Shown here: piece by piece, positions 26,363 to 39,525 of the stretch
How positions within the stretch are numbered: position 1 is the stretch's first letter
How the letters are laid out: every line of letters starts with the position of its first letter
DNA from: Bradyrhizobium barranii subsp. apii
Lineage (GTDB): Bacteria > Pseudomonadota > Alphaproteobacteria > Rhizobiales > Xanthobacteraceae
Assembly (NCBI RefSeq): GCF_011516635.5
Contig: NZ_CP096255.1
Coordinates: 6,446,501 to 6,510,500, forward strand
Direction of reading: 5' to 3'
Length of the DNA stretch: 64,000 nt
Notes under the pieces: generated by a model
What the model saw: only the letters and a program-made list of their open reading frames with translations
What the model was told of the DNA's origin: nothing
Database searches by the model: none
Position numbers and translations under genes: made by a program

Positions 26363-26725
26363 TTAGAAGCTCAGCCCGCTCTCACGCGCAGCGTCGGCCA
26401 GTGCCTTGACGCGCCCGTGGTAGAGGTAGCTGCCGCGATCGAACACGACTTCCTTGACGCCCTTCTCGGCGGCGCGCTCGGCCAGCAGCTTGCCGACCGC
26501 CTTCGCCGCATCGATGTCGGCGCCGGTCTTGCCGCCGTCGCGCATCGACTTCTCGAGCGACGAGGCAGAGGCCAGCGTCTCGCCCTTCAGGTCGTCGATG
26601 ACCTGGGCGTAGATGTGCTTGGACGAGCGAAACACCGACAGACGCGGACGACCGCCACCGGAGCGGCGCAGCTTCAGCCGCACACTCCGCTTGCGCCGGG
26701 CATTGGTAACCTTGGCTTTGGACAT
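26363..26725 (-). CDS. rplR: 50S ribosomal protein L18
   Basis: 120 residues; basic start (RRKRSVRLKLRRSG) and FDRGSYLYHGRVKALADAAR. Binds 5S rRNA with L5 and L25. Between rplF and rpsE. Confidence 0.98.
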   Translation of the reverse strand: MSKAKVTNARRKRSVRLKLRRSGGGRPRLSVFRSSKHIYAQVIDDLKGETLASASSLEKSMRDGGKTGADIDAAKAVGKLLAERAAEKGVKEVVFDRGSYLYHGRVKALADAARESGLSF

Positions 26726-26736
26726 GACCGGCTCCG

Positions 26737-27270
26737 TTACTTCTTCTTGCCTTCCTTGCGGAAGATGAATTCGCCAACATACTTCACGCCCTTGCCCTTG
26801 TAGGGCTCCGGCGGACGATAGGAGCGAATCTCGGCGGCGACCTGGCCGACACGCTGGATGTCGCTGCCGGTCACCGTGATCTCAGTCGGCTTCGGCACGG
26901 TGATCGTGATCCCTTCCGGGATCGCGTAGACCACGTCGTGGCTGTAACCGAGCGCGAGCTGCAGGTTCTTGCCCTGCATCGCGGCGCGGTAACCGACGCC
27001 GGTGATTTCGAGCTTCTTCTCGAAGCCCTTGGTGACGCCTTCGACCAGATTCGCGACCTGGGCGCGAGCAGTACCGTACAGCGCCCGCGCGCGGTTGGTC
27101 TCGACCCGCGGGTTCACCTTGACCTGGCCGTTCTCGAGCTTCACCTCGACGTCGTTATGGACGACGAACTGAAGCTGGCCCTTGGGCCCCTTCATCTTGA
27201 CGGTCTGCCCGTCGACGGTCGCGGTCACACCCGACGGAACCGCCACAGGCCTTTTGCCAACACGTGACAT
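26737..27270 (-). CDS. rplF: 50S ribosomal protein L6
   Basis: 177 residues; two repeated L6 folds, ending with RPPEPYKGKGVKYVGEFI. Located near the GTPase-associated centre. Confidence 0.98.
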   Translation of the reverse strand: MSRVGKRPVAVPSGVTATVDGQTVKMKGPKGQLQFVVHNDVEVKLENGQVKVNPRVETNRARALYGTARAQVANLVEGVTKGFEKKLEITGVGYRAAMQGKNLQLALGYSHDVVYAIPEGITITVPKPTEITVTGSDIQRVGQVAAEIRSYRPPEPYKGKGVKYVGEFIFRKEGKKK

Positions 27271-27286
27271 GGATCAACAATCCTTC

Positions 27287-27685
27287 TCAGAACACCGTGA
27301 AGAGAACTTCGCCGCCCACATTCGCTTCGCGCGCGCTGTGGTCGGCCATGATCCCCTTCGGCGTTGACAACACCGAAATGCCGAGCCCGTTGTTGACCCG
27401 CGGCAGAGCCTTCACCGAGGCGTAAACACGACGCCCGGGCTTGGAGACTCGTTCGATCTCGCGGATGACGGGCTCGCCGTCGAAATACTTCAGCTCGATC
27501 TCGATCTCGCTGCGGCCCGAGGAATGCTCAAGCGTGGCGTAACCGCGGATGTAGCCTTCGGTCTTGAGGACCTCGAGCACGTTCTCGCGCATCTTCGAGC
27601 CAGGCGTGGAGACCTTGGACTTCGAACGCATCTGCGCGTTGCGGATACGGGTGATCAGATCGCTGATTGGATCGTGCGTAGACAT
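27287..27685 (-). CDS. rpsH: 30S ribosomal protein S8
   Basis: 132 residues; DPISDLITRIRNAQ and GLGISVLSTPKGIMADHSAR. A primary 16S rRNA binder; in enterobacteria S8 represses the spc operon by binding near rplE, but I see no evidence either way here. Confidence 0.98.
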   Translation of the reverse strand: MSTHDPISDLITRIRNAQMRSKSKVSTPGSKMRENVLEVLKTEGYIRGYATLEHSSGRSEIEIELKYFDGEPVIREIERVSKPGRRVYASVKALPRVNNGLGISVLSTPKGIMADHSAREANVGGEVLFTVF

Positions 27686-27699
27686 CTAAACGACCCTCC

Positions 27700-28005
27700 T
27701 TACCAGCTGGACTTCACGAGGCCCGGGACCATGCCCTTGGAGCCAAGGTCGCGCATCGCGATGCGAGACAGTTTGGTCTTGCGGTAGTTCGAGCGCGAAC
27801 GGCCCGACAGCTCGCAACGCAGACGGATGCGGGTCGCCGACGAGTTGCGCGGCATTTCCGCAAGCTTCAGGGTGGCGGCGAACCGCTCCTCCATCGGCAG
27901 CGTCTTGTCGGCGATGATCGCCTTCAACCGCTCGCGCTTCGGGGCGGCGTTCTTCGCCATCCGCTTGCGCCGGTTGTTCTTCTCGACTGAACTCTTCTTT
28001 GCCAT
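27700..28005 (-). CDS. rpsN: 30S ribosomal protein S14, zinc-free long form
   Basis: 101 residues with CELSGRSRSNYRK but without the CxxC pairs of the zinc form, so it belongs to the C-minus paralogue class. Between rplE and rpsH. Confidence 0.98.
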   Translation of the reverse strand: MAKKSSVEKNNRRKRMAKNAAPKRERLKAIIADKTLPMEERFAATLKLAEMPRNSSATRIRLRCELSGRSRSNYRKTKLSRIAMRDLGSKGMVPGLVKSSW

Positions 28006-28051
28006 GCTTGGCTCCTGGGTATCCGCGTTTGAGAGGCTTTAGGTCAGCGTC

Positions 28052-28601
<550 letters not shown>

Positions 28602-28609
<8 letters not shown>

Positions 28610-28916
28610 CGATCTCAGCTCCCGAGCTCTTGGCGATGCGGACCTTCTTGCCGTCCGCCAGAATCTTGAATCCGACGCGGGTCGGCTTTCCATCCTTGCC
28701 GACGAACGCGATGTTGGACAGTTGGATCGGCGACTCCTTCGAGATGATGCCGCCCTCCTGGGCCTGCGTCTGCTTCTGATGACGCTTGACCATGTTGATA
28801 CCGCGCACCAGCGCCGTGCCGGCGTCCGGGCGAACCTCGAATACTTCGCCGGTGCGACCCTTGTCACGACCGGTCAGCACGACGACCTTGTCGCCCTTGC
28901 GGATCTTCGCAGCCAT
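28602..28916 (-). CDS. rplX: 50S ribosomal protein L24
   Basis: 104 residues with a KOW motif at the front (IRKGDKVVVLTGRDKGRTG). Assembly initiator of the 50S. Start 28916 overlaps the rplN stop (TGATG), end overlaps rplE, so the three are translationally coupled. Confidence 0.98.
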
Positions 28917-29284
28917 CACAGCACCTCCGGCGCGAGAGAGATGATCTTCATGTGGTTCTTCGCGCGCAGCTCGCGCGGCACGGGCCCGAAGATACGGGTG
29001 CCGACCGGCTCGGACTGGTTGTTGATCAGAACGGCGGCGTTGCGGTCGAAGCGGATGACCGAACCGTCGGCGCGGCGGATGTCCTTGCGGACGCGCACCA
29101 CGACGGCCTTCATCACGTCGCCCTTCTTCACCTTGCCACGCGGAATCGCTTCCTTGATCGAGACGACGATGATGTCTCCGATCGTGGCGTAGCGGCGCTT
29201 GGAGCCTCCGAGCACCTTGATACACATGACACGGCGTGCGCCAGAATTGTCGGCCACGTCGAGGTTGGTCTGCATCTGAATCAT
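28916..29284 (-). CDS. rplN: 50S ribosomal protein L14
   Basis: 122 residues; DNSGARRVMCIKVLGG and the RADGSVIRFDRNAAVLIN core are diagnostic. Forms intersubunit bridges. Confidence 0.99.
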   Translation of the reverse strand: MIQMQTNLDVADNSGARRVMCIKVLGGSKRRYATIGDIIVVSIKEAIPRGKVKKGDVMKAVVVRVRKDIRRADGSVIRFDRNAAVLINNQSEPVGTRIFGPVPRELRAKNHMKIISLAPEVL

Positions 29285-29368
29285 TGATGCACCTCGTCCT
29301 CTTCTCTCTTGCGCCAGCCCAGCCGGCGCTCAACATTTTCCTGAAGTCAGTCGGCTAAAGCCAACAGA

Positions 29369-29617
29369 TCAGGCGCTTTTCTTGTGTTCGCCCCGGATCA
29401 CGATCCAGCGCTTCAACTTCGAAATCGGCTTGGTTTCCTCGATCCACACCATGTCGCCCGGCTTGAACTGGTTGTCCTCGTCGTGCGCGTGGTAGTTCTT
29501 CGAACGGCGGATCGTCTTCTTGTAGATCGGGTGCGTGAAGCGGCGATCGACGCGCACCACAACGGTCTTGGCAGTCTTGTCGCTGACGACCACGCCTTGC
29601 AAAGTACGTTTCGGCAT
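29369..29617 (-). CDS. rpsQ: 30S ribosomal protein S17
   Basis: 82 residues from MPKRTLQGVVVSDK (start 29617). OB-fold protein with GVVVSDKTAKTVVVRV and HDEDNQFKPGDMVWIEE. The longer frame to 29686 reads over the rpmC end and is not used. Confidence 0.98.
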   Translation of the reverse strand: MPKRTLQGVVVSDKTAKTVVVRVDRRFTHPIYKKTIRRSKNYHAHDEDNQFKPGDMVWIEETKPISKLKRWIVIRGEHKKSA

Positions 29618-29630
29618 ATTCGTAAGCCCC

Positions 29631-29837
29631 TTACTTCTCTTTCGCGCGCTTCTGCGCGGCGACGGTCTTGATGCGGGCGATGTCACGGCGAGCCTCGCGC
29701 AGGCGCGAGGTGTTCTCGAGCTGCCCGGTGGCGCGCTGGAAGCGCAGGTTGAAGCGCTCCTTCTTCAGATTCAGGATGGCGTCATCCTGCTGATCAGGGC
29801 TCAATGCACGGATGTCTTCGATCTTCATCTGGGCCAT
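29631..29837 (-). CDS. rpmC: 50S ribosomal protein L29
   Basis: 68 residues from MAQMKIEDIRAL. I prefer 29837 over the Met at 29843, because the GGAG there is too close to 29843 and well spaced for 29837. LKKERFNLRFQRATGQLENT is diagnostic. L29 lies at the tunnel exit. Confidence 0.96.
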   Translation of the reverse strand: MAQMKIEDIRALSPDQQDDAILNLKKERFNLRFQRATGQLENTSRLREARRDIARIKTVAAQKRAKEK

Positions 29838-29842
29838 GGCCA

Positions 29843-30256
29843 TTACTCCGCAATGCGCTCGACAAAGCGCGTCTTGATCGGCAGCTTGGCGGCCGCCAGG
29901 GTCAGCGCTTCACGCGCCGTCTGGGTGTTGACGCCGTCGATCTCGAACAGCACCCGGCCGGGCTTGACGCGCGCGACCCACAGTTCCGGAGCACCCTTGC
30001 CGGAGCCCATGCGGACTTCGGCCGGCTTCTTCGACACCGGAACGTCGGGGAACACGCGGATCCAGACGCGGCCGGCGCGCTTCATGTGACGGGTCAGCGC
30101 GCGGCGAGCGGCTTCGATCTGGCGCGCCGTAACGCGCTCCGGCTCGGTCGCCTTCAGGCCGAACTGGCCGAAGGCCAACGTCGCACCCGAAGACGCAACG
30201 CCGTGGATACGGCCCTTATGCGCCTTCCGGAACTTCGTTTTCTTAGGTTGCATCAT
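29843..30256 (-). CDS. rplP: 50S ribosomal protein L16
   Basis: 137 residues; PKKTKFRKAHKGR at the start and RMGSGKGAPELWVARVKPG, the loop that contacts A-site tRNA. Stop overlaps the alternative first Met of rpmC. Confidence 0.99.
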   Translation of the reverse strand: MMQPKKTKFRKAHKGRIHGVASSGATLAFGQFGLKATEPERVTARQIEAARRALTRHMKRAGRVWIRVFPDVPVSKKPAEVRMGSGKGAPELWVARVKPGRVLFEIDGVNTQTAREALTLAAAKLPIKTRFVERIAE

Positions 30257-30288
30257 GGCTTCAAGCCCTCAAATTCTCTGTGCTGGCG

Positions 30289-31014
<726 letters not shown>

Positions 31015-31032
31015 CGTTTTCTCCTGCGACCC

Positions 31033-31422
31033 TTAAGCCGCTGCTGCTTCGGCTTCGACCTGACGAACAATGATCGTCAGCTGCGAAAATGGCTTGTAGA
31101 CACGGCCCGAACGACCGCGGCCGCGGGCGGCAAAGCGCTTCATCACGAGGCCGTTGCCGACGAAGGCCTGCGCCACGACGAGATCGTCGACGTCGAGGTC
31201 GTGGTTGTTCTCGGCATTGGCGATAGCCGATTCCAGGCACTTCTTCACGTCAACCGCGATCCGCTTGCGCGAAAACTGCAGGTTGGCGAGCGCAGCAGCC
31301 GCCTTCCGGCCGCGAATGAGCTGGGCGACCAGGTTGAGCTTCTGCGGGCTCACCCGCAGCATCCGGGCGACCGCCTTGGCCTCGTTCTCGGCGAGGCTCC
31401 GTTCGCGCTTAGGTTTGCTCAT
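31033..31422 (-). CDS. rplV: 50S ribosomal protein L22
   Basis: 129 residues; RMLRVSPQKLNLVAQLIRG and the exit-tunnel hairpin VMKRFAARGRGRSGRVYKPF with no deletion that would suggest macrolide resistance. Confidence 0.98.
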   Translation of the reverse strand: MSKPKRERSLAENEAKAVARMLRVSPQKLNLVAQLIRGRKAAAALANLQFSRKRIAVDVKKCLESAIANAENNHDLDVDDLVVAQAFVGNGLVMKRFAARGRGRSGRVYKPFSQLTIIVRQVEAEAAAA

Positions 31423-31432
31423 CGTTTAATCC

Positions 31433-31711
31433 TCAAGCCTTCTTGGCTTTCTTGTCGCCGGAGTGGCCATGGAAGGTACGGGTCGGCGAGAACTCGCCGA
31501 ACTTGTGACCGACCATTTCCTCGTTGACGGCAACCGGTACGTGCTTCTGACCGTTGTAGACACCGAAGGTCAGGCCGACGAACTGCGGCAGGATCGTCGA
31601 GCGACGGCTCCAGATCTTGATGACGTCGTGACGGCCGGACGCACGGGCGGCATCTGCCTTCTTGAGCAGAGAACCCTCGACGAACGGGCCTTTCCAGACT
31701 GAACGAACCAT
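31433..31711 (-). CDS. rpsS: 30S ribosomal protein S19
   Basis: 92 residues; RSVWKGPFVEGSLLKKADAA and VGHKFGEFSPTRTFHGHSGD. Head of the 30S, with S13. Confidence 0.99.
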   Translation of the reverse strand: MVRSVWKGPFVEGSLLKKADAARASGRHDVIKIWSRRSTILPQFVGLTFGVYNGQKHVPVAVNEEMVGHKFGEFSPTRTFHGHSGDKKAKKA

Positions 31712-31723
31712 GTCCGGCGTTCC

Positions 31724-32557
31724 TTACTTCTTCCGCTTGTGGCGGCTTAGGAGAATGAATTTGTTGGTCGACTTGTTGCTGCGGGTCTTCTTGCCCTTGG
31801 TCGGCTTGCCCCACGGGGTGACCGGGTGGCGACCGCCCGAGGTACGACCTTCACCACCGCCGTGCGGATGGTCGATCGGGTTCATCGAAACACCGCGGTT
31901 ATGCGGCTTGCGGCCCAGCCAACGGTTGCGGCCGGCCTTGCCGATCGAGGTGTTCATGTGATCCGGGTTCGACACCGCGCCGATCGTGCCGCGGCAACGG
32001 CCGTGCACCAGGCGCTGCTCGCCCGAGTTCAGGCGGATGATCACATAGTCGTGGTCGCGGCCGACGAGCTGGGCGTAGGTGCCGGCGGAACGAGCGAGCT
32101 GGCCGCCCTTCCCGATCTTGACCTCGATGTTGTGGATGATCGTGCCGACCGGCATGTTGCCGAGCGGCATGACGTTGCCCGGCTTCACGTCGACATAGTT
32201 GCCGGCAACCACGGAATCACCGACGGCAAGGCGCTGCGGCGCCAGGATATAGGCCTGGGTGCCGTCTTCGTACTTGACCAGTGCGATGAACGCGGTGCGG
32301 TTCGGATCGTATTCCAGCCGTTCGACCGTCGCGGGCGCATCGACCTTGTCGCGCTTGAAGTCGACGATGCGCAGCGTCTGCTTGTGACCGCCGCCGCGGA
32401 AGCGCACGGTGATGCGACCGGTGTTGTTGCGACCGCCCGAGGAGTGCTTGCCTTCGGTGAGCGCCTTGACCGGCTTGCCCTTGTAGAGGGCCGAACGATC
32501 GACCATGACCAGCTGGCGCTGGCCCGGCGTCGTGGGATTGAATTTTTTCAGTGCCAT
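31724..32557 (-). CDS. rplB: 50S ribosomal protein L2
   Basis: 277 residues; needed for subunit joining and peptidyl transfer. GRNNTGRITVRFRGGGHKQ near the start and DHPHGGGEGRTSGGRHPVTP near the end (with the conserved peptidyl-transferase-proximal His). Confidence 0.99.
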   Translation of the reverse strand: MALKKFNPTTPGQRQLVMVDRSALYKGKPVKALTEGKHSSGGRNNTGRITVRFRGGGHKQTLRIVDFKRDKVDAPATVERLEYDPNRTAFIALVKYEDGTQAYILAPQRLAVGDSVVAGNYVDVKPGNVMPLGNMPVGTIIHNIEVKIGKGGQLARSAGTYAQLVGRDHDYVIIRLNSGEQRLVHGRCRGTIGAVSNPDHMNTSIGKAGRNRWLGRKPHNRGVSMNPIDHPHGGGEGRTSGGRHPVTPWGKPTKGKKTRSNKSTNKFILLSRHKRKK

Positions 32558-32569
32558 CGTCGTACGACC

Positions 32570-32872
32570 TTACAGACCGGTGGTCACGTCGATCCGGTGA
32601 CCCTCTTCGAGGGTCACGATCGCGCGCTTGCTGTTCGACTGCGAGCCGAGATTGCCGCGGAAGATCTTGGTCTTGCCCTTGCGGACCAGCGTGTTGACGC
32701 TCTTGACCTTGACGTCGAACAGCTTCTCGATCGCTTCCTTGATCTGCGGCTTGGTCGCCTTCGCGGCCACCTTGAACAGGACCTTGTTGTGCTCCGAGGC
32801 GATCGTCGCCTTTTCGGTCACGACCGGCGACAAGATCACGTCGTAGTGGCGAGGCTCGATGTTCTTCGTCAT
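32570..32872 (-). CDS. rplW: 50S ribosomal protein L23
   Basis: 100 residues; HYDVILSPVVTEKATIASEH. Docking site for trigger factor and SRP at the tunnel exit. Its ATG overlaps the rplD stop by 4 bp. Confidence 0.98.
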   Translation of the reverse strand: MTKNIEPRHYDVILSPVVTEKATIASEHNKVLFKVAAKATKPQIKEAIEKLFDVKVKSVNTLVRKGKTKIFRGNLGSQSNSKRAIVTLEEGHRIDVTTGL

Positions 32873-33489
32873 TTGAAGCGCGCCTCCAGCGCATCGATGG
32901 CGGCCTTGGTCAGAACGAGCTTCTGACGGCGCAGGATGTCATAGACGTTGATGCCCTGGATCGGCAGCACGTCCATGTTCGGGATGTTGCGGGCCGCAGC
33001 GGCAAAGCCGTTGTTGAGCTCGGCGCCGTCGATGATCAGCGCGTTGGTCAAGCCGAGGCCCGAGAAGTGGCCGAGCAGCGCCTTGGTCTTCGCGGCTTCC
33101 AGCGCGGCCTTGTCGATCACCAGCAGATCGCCGTCCTTGGCCTTGGCCGACAGCGCATGCTTGAGGGCAAGCGCGCGGACCTTCTTCGGCAGGTCGGTGG
33201 CGTGCGAACGCACCACCGGACCGAAGGCACGGCCACCGCCGCGGAACTGCGGCACGCGGGCCGAGCCGTGACGAGCACCGCCGGTGCCCTTCTGCTTGTA
33301 CATCTTCTTGCCGGTGCGCCAGATCTCGGCGCGGCCCTTGGCCTTGTGAGTGCCGGCCTGACGCTTGTTGAGCTGCCACTGCACGCAACGCGCAATGATG
33401 TCCTGGCGCGGCTCGAGGCCGAAAATGGCGTCGGAAAGCTGGACCGAGCCGGCTTCCTTACCTTCGAGGGTCGTGACCTTCAATTCCAT
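32869..33489 (-). CDS. rplD: 50S ribosomal protein L4
   Basis: 206 residues from MELKVTTLEGKEAG (33489). The tunnel loop KQKGTGGARHGSARVPQF is intact. In enterobacteria L4 also represses the S10 operon; I find no clear leader target here. Starts 1 bp after the rplC stop. Confidence 0.98.
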   Translation of the reverse strand: MELKVTTLEGKEAGSVQLSDAIFGLEPRQDIIARCVQWQLNKRQAGTHKAKGRAEIWRTGKKMYKQKGTGGARHGSARVPQFRGGGRAFGPVVRSHATDLPKKVRALALKHALSAKAKDGDLLVIDKAALEAAKTKALLGHFSGLGLTNALIIDGAELNNGFAAAARNIPNMDVLPIQGINVYDILRRQKLVLTKAAIDALEARFK

Positions 33490-33490
33490 C

Positions 33491-34204
33491 TCACGCCTCC
33501 TGCGCAGCCGGAGCAGCGTCCGCTTCGCCAGCAACCTTGAACTTGCCGGGCTTCGGAGCATCCTTCGGCAGCGGCTTCTTGACAGCGTCGCGCACGCGGA
33601 TCCAGCCGCCCTTGGAGCCGGGAACGGCGCCTTCGACGAGGATCAGGCCGCGCTCGACATCGAGCTGAACGACTCGAAGGTTGAGCGTGGTGATGCGGTC
33701 GACACCCATGTGGCCGGGCATCTTCTTGTTCTTCCAGGTCTTGCCGGGGTCCTGACGGCCACCGGTCGAACCGATCGAGCGGTGCGAGACCGACACACCG
33801 TGGGTGGCGCGCAGACCACCGAAGTTCCAGCGCTTCATACCGCCGGCGAAGCCCTTACCGACCGACGTGCCGGTGACGTCAACGAACTGGCCGACGACGA
33901 AATGATCGGCAAGGATCTCGGCGCCAACGGGGATCATGGCATCCGCGGAGACGCGGAATTCCTCGACCTGCCGCTTCGGCTCGACCTTGGCGACCGCGAA
34001 CTGGCCGCGCTCTGCCTTGGGCATGTACACGGTCTTGCGGCTGCCAGAACCAAGCTGGAGCGCGACGTAACCGTTCTTCTCTTCAGTGCGGTGGCCTACG
34101 ACCTGGCAATTGCCGAGCTTCAGCACGGTCACGGGGATATGTTCGCCGGCCTCTGTAAAGACCCGCGTCATCCCGACCTTTTGTGCGATCACTCCGGAGC
34201 GCAT
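33491..34204 (-). CDS. rplC: 50S ribosomal protein L3
   Basis: 237 residues; RSGVIAQKVGMTRVF and HGVSVSHRSIGSTGGRQDPG with the glutamine that is methylated in many bacteria. The C-terminal Ala/Pro-rich extension (about residues 215-237) is longer than in E. coli. Confidence 0.98.
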   Translation of the reverse strand: MRSGVIAQKVGMTRVFTEAGEHIPVTVLKLGNCQVVGHRTEEKNGYVALQLGSGSRKTVYMPKAERGQFAVAKVEPKRQVEEFRVSADAMIPVGAEILADHFVVGQFVDVTGTSVGKGFAGGMKRWNFGGLRATHGVSVSHRSIGSTGGRQDPGKTWKNKKMPGHMGVDRITTLNLRVVQLDVERGLILVEGAVPGSKGGWIRVRDAVKKPLPKDAPKPGKFKVAGEADAAPAAQEA

Positions 34205-34257
34205 CGGCGTGCTTCCTGTTCTTTCTGTCCGCTAGTCGCGAACGTGATCCAAAAATC

Positions 34258-34566
34258 TTAGAGCTTGATCTCGACGTCGACACCGGCGGCCAAGTCGAGC
34301 TTCATCAAAGCATCGACGGTCTGCGGGGTCGGATCGACGATATCGAGCAGGCGCTTGTGGGTGCGCATCTCGAACTGCTCGCGGCTCTTCTTGTCGACGT
34401 GCGGCGAACGGTTGACGGTGAACTTCTCGATGCGGGTGGGCAGCGGAATGGGTCCGCGGACCTGCGCGCCGGTGCGCTTCGCCGTGTTCACGATCTCGCG
34501 GGTCGACGTATCGAGGATACGATGGTCGAACGCCTTGAGACGGATACGAATGTTTTGGCCGTTCAT
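34258..34566 (-). CDS. rpsJ: 30S ribosomal protein S10 (NusE)
   Basis: 102 residues; [20 protein letters not shown]. Also the NusE antitermination factor that binds NusG (58470 region). It follows tuf after an 84-bp gap with a short tandem repeat. Confidence 0.99.
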
Positions 34567-34593
34567 TGCCGTGGTCTCTCTTTAGTGGGGGGT

Positions 34594-34614
34594 GGCGAAT
34601 AGCGAATAGCGAAT
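34594..34614. repeat. Three tandem copies of a heptamer (GCGAATA) between tuf and rpsJ
   Basis: GCGAATAGCGAATAGCGAAT occupies most of the spacer. Copy number could vary between strains. It contains no ribosome site for rpsJ. Confidence 0.7.
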
Positions 34615-34650
34615 GTCAAACTCGCTACGCGCCAATCCCTATTCTCGTAA

Positions 34651-35841
<1,191 letters not shown>

Positions 35842-35881
35842 TTGACTCTCCGTTCAATCGTCAGTTCGAGACCGACGACAA

Positions 35882-37954
<2,073 letters not shown>

Positions 37955-37984
37955 GGGCTGATCCTTAGATTCCGTGTTTCGCCG

Positions 37985-38455
37985 TTACCAGCGATAGTGC
38001 GAGAAGGCGCGGTTGGCTTCCGCCATCCGGTGCACGTCTTCGCGCTTCTTGACGGCGTTGCCGCGGTTGTTCGAGGCGTCGAGCAGCTCAGCCGAGAGCC
38101 GCTCGGTCATCGTCTTCTCGTTGCGATCGCGCGCGGCCGAGATCAGCCAGCGGATGCCCAGCGCCTGACGGCGCACCGAACGAACTTCGACCGGCACCTG
38201 GTAGGTCGCGCCGCCGACGCGGCGGGAGCGCACTTCGATCGTCGGCATGACGTTCTCGAGTGCCTGCTCGAACACGCCGAGGGGGCTCTGCTTGGTCTTG
38301 GCTTCGATGATGCCGAACGCACCGTAGACGATGCCTTCGGCGACCGACTTCTTGCCGGCGTACATCACCGAGTTCATGAACTTCGTGACGATGATGTTCC
38401 CGAACTTCGGATCGGGAAGAACTTCGCGCTTTTCCGCTGAGTGGCGACGAGACAT
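37985..38455 (-). CDS. rpsG: 30S ribosomal protein S7
   Basis: 156 residues; MSRRHSAEKREVLPDPKFGN and the conserved RVGGATYQVPVEVRS. Nucleates the 30S head. Spaced 15 bp from rpsL. Confidence 0.99.
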   Translation of the reverse strand: MSRRHSAEKREVLPDPKFGNIIVTKFMNSVMYAGKKSVAEGIVYGAFGIIEAKTKQSPLGVFEQALENVMPTIEVRSRRVGGATYQVPVEVRSVRRQALGIRWLISAARDRNEKTMTERLSAELLDASNNRGNAVKKREDVHRMAEANRAFSHYRW

Positions 38456-38470
38456 TGAGCTGGTTCCCGC

Positions 38471-38842
38471 TTACTTCGGACGCTTCGCGCCGTACTTCGA
38501 ACGACGCTGCTTACGGTTCTTGACGCCCTGGGTATCCAGAACGCCGCGGACGATGTGGTAGCGCACGCCGGGCAAGTCCTTGACGCGGCCGCCGCGGATC
38601 ATGACCACCGAGTGCTCCTGGAGGTTATGACCTTCGCCGGGGATGTAGCCGATCACCTCGAAGCCGTTCGTCAGGCGCACCTTGGCGACCTTACGAAGCG
38701 CCGAGTTCGGCTTCTTCGGGGTCGTGGTGTAGACGCGGGTGCAAACACCACGCTTCTGCGGCGACTGCTGCAGCGCCGGCACCTTCTTGCGCGACTTCTG
38801 CACTTCACGCGGTTGAGCGATCAGCTGGTTGATCGTCGGCAT
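38471..38842 (-). CDS. rpsL: 30S ribosomal protein S12
   Basis: 123 residues from MPTINQLIAQPREVQ (38842). Decoding-centre protein. The two classic streptomycin-resistance positions are wild type: Lys in TTTPKKPNSALRK and Lys in RGGRVKDLPGVRYH. First gene of the str operon. Confidence 0.99.
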   Translation of the reverse strand: MPTINQLIAQPREVQKSRKKVPALQQSPQKRGVCTRVYTTTPKKPNSALRKVAKVRLTNGFEVIGYIPGEGHNLQEHSVVMIRGGRVKDLPGVRYHIVRGVLDTQGVKNRKQRRSKYGAKRPK

Positions 38843-39525
38843 CCTGGCCTTACCCTTTGTTCTGCCGCGGTCCCTTCCGGGTCCGCTGTCTTGGCGCGGC
38901 CCGTTGCCGGATCCGCAATTCTTTTCGGGCCACCCGCCCGACGAGGTCGCCTCGCACGGAACAATCCGCACAAAGCGAAATTGCGCCAACCGCTCCATCA
39001 CCGAGCGGAAAGCGTTACGACGCCACAGAGGACCGCAGTTTCAGGCCAATCAGCATAAAGCTGCGGCCCGCGCACCGAGGTCATGCATCCGAATTCGATC
39101 TCAAGAGAACGAGCTCAAGAGACCTAAAATCGCACTGGCATTGCCTAGCTATGATCGACAGCGTTTGAGCGGCATTCGTCGAGGTTGGTGCCCGTCTTAG
39201 CGATCCCTGAGGATCAGATCCCTGGAGATCAACGGGTGGCCCGTTCCGACGCTGGCGATGCTCACCGCCTGTCGTTAAGTGAGGCGCTTTCTATAAGTGA
39301 GAGTCGGCCAAGTCAAGGTGAAACGACAGTCAGAAAACGCTTCTGCCACCTGACGAAATCGCTGTTTACCCGCACTCACCGCGCCTGCCGGATATGGGGA
39401 CCGGACGCCTGTTCCGCCAGCCCAAAAACAATTTATACCCGGGTTAAATGTACTTTTATAACCCTTGCTAAGGCTTTTTTTCCTGTTGATGCGTCAATCT
39501 GACGCCTGCGGCAGAGATTTGCACC
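38843..39525. other. Divergent intergenic region, str operon leader and flavoprotein upstream region
   Basis: About 680 bp with no convincing gene. It should hold the str operon promoter (candidate at 39288-39316) and a leader of some 440 nt before rpsL. The part from 39420 to 39500 is AT-rich for this genome (TTTATACCCGGGTTAAATG, then TTTTATAACC), which fits a promoter for the plus-strand gene at 39526. Confidence 0.5.
39288..39316 (-). promoter_or_regulatory. Candidate sigma70-type promoter for the str operon
   Basis: Read on the minus strand: TTGACT (39311-39316), 17-bp spacer, TAGAAA (39288-39293). An overlapping TATAGA gives a shorter spacer of 15. It lies about 445 bp before rpsL. Confidence 0.4.
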
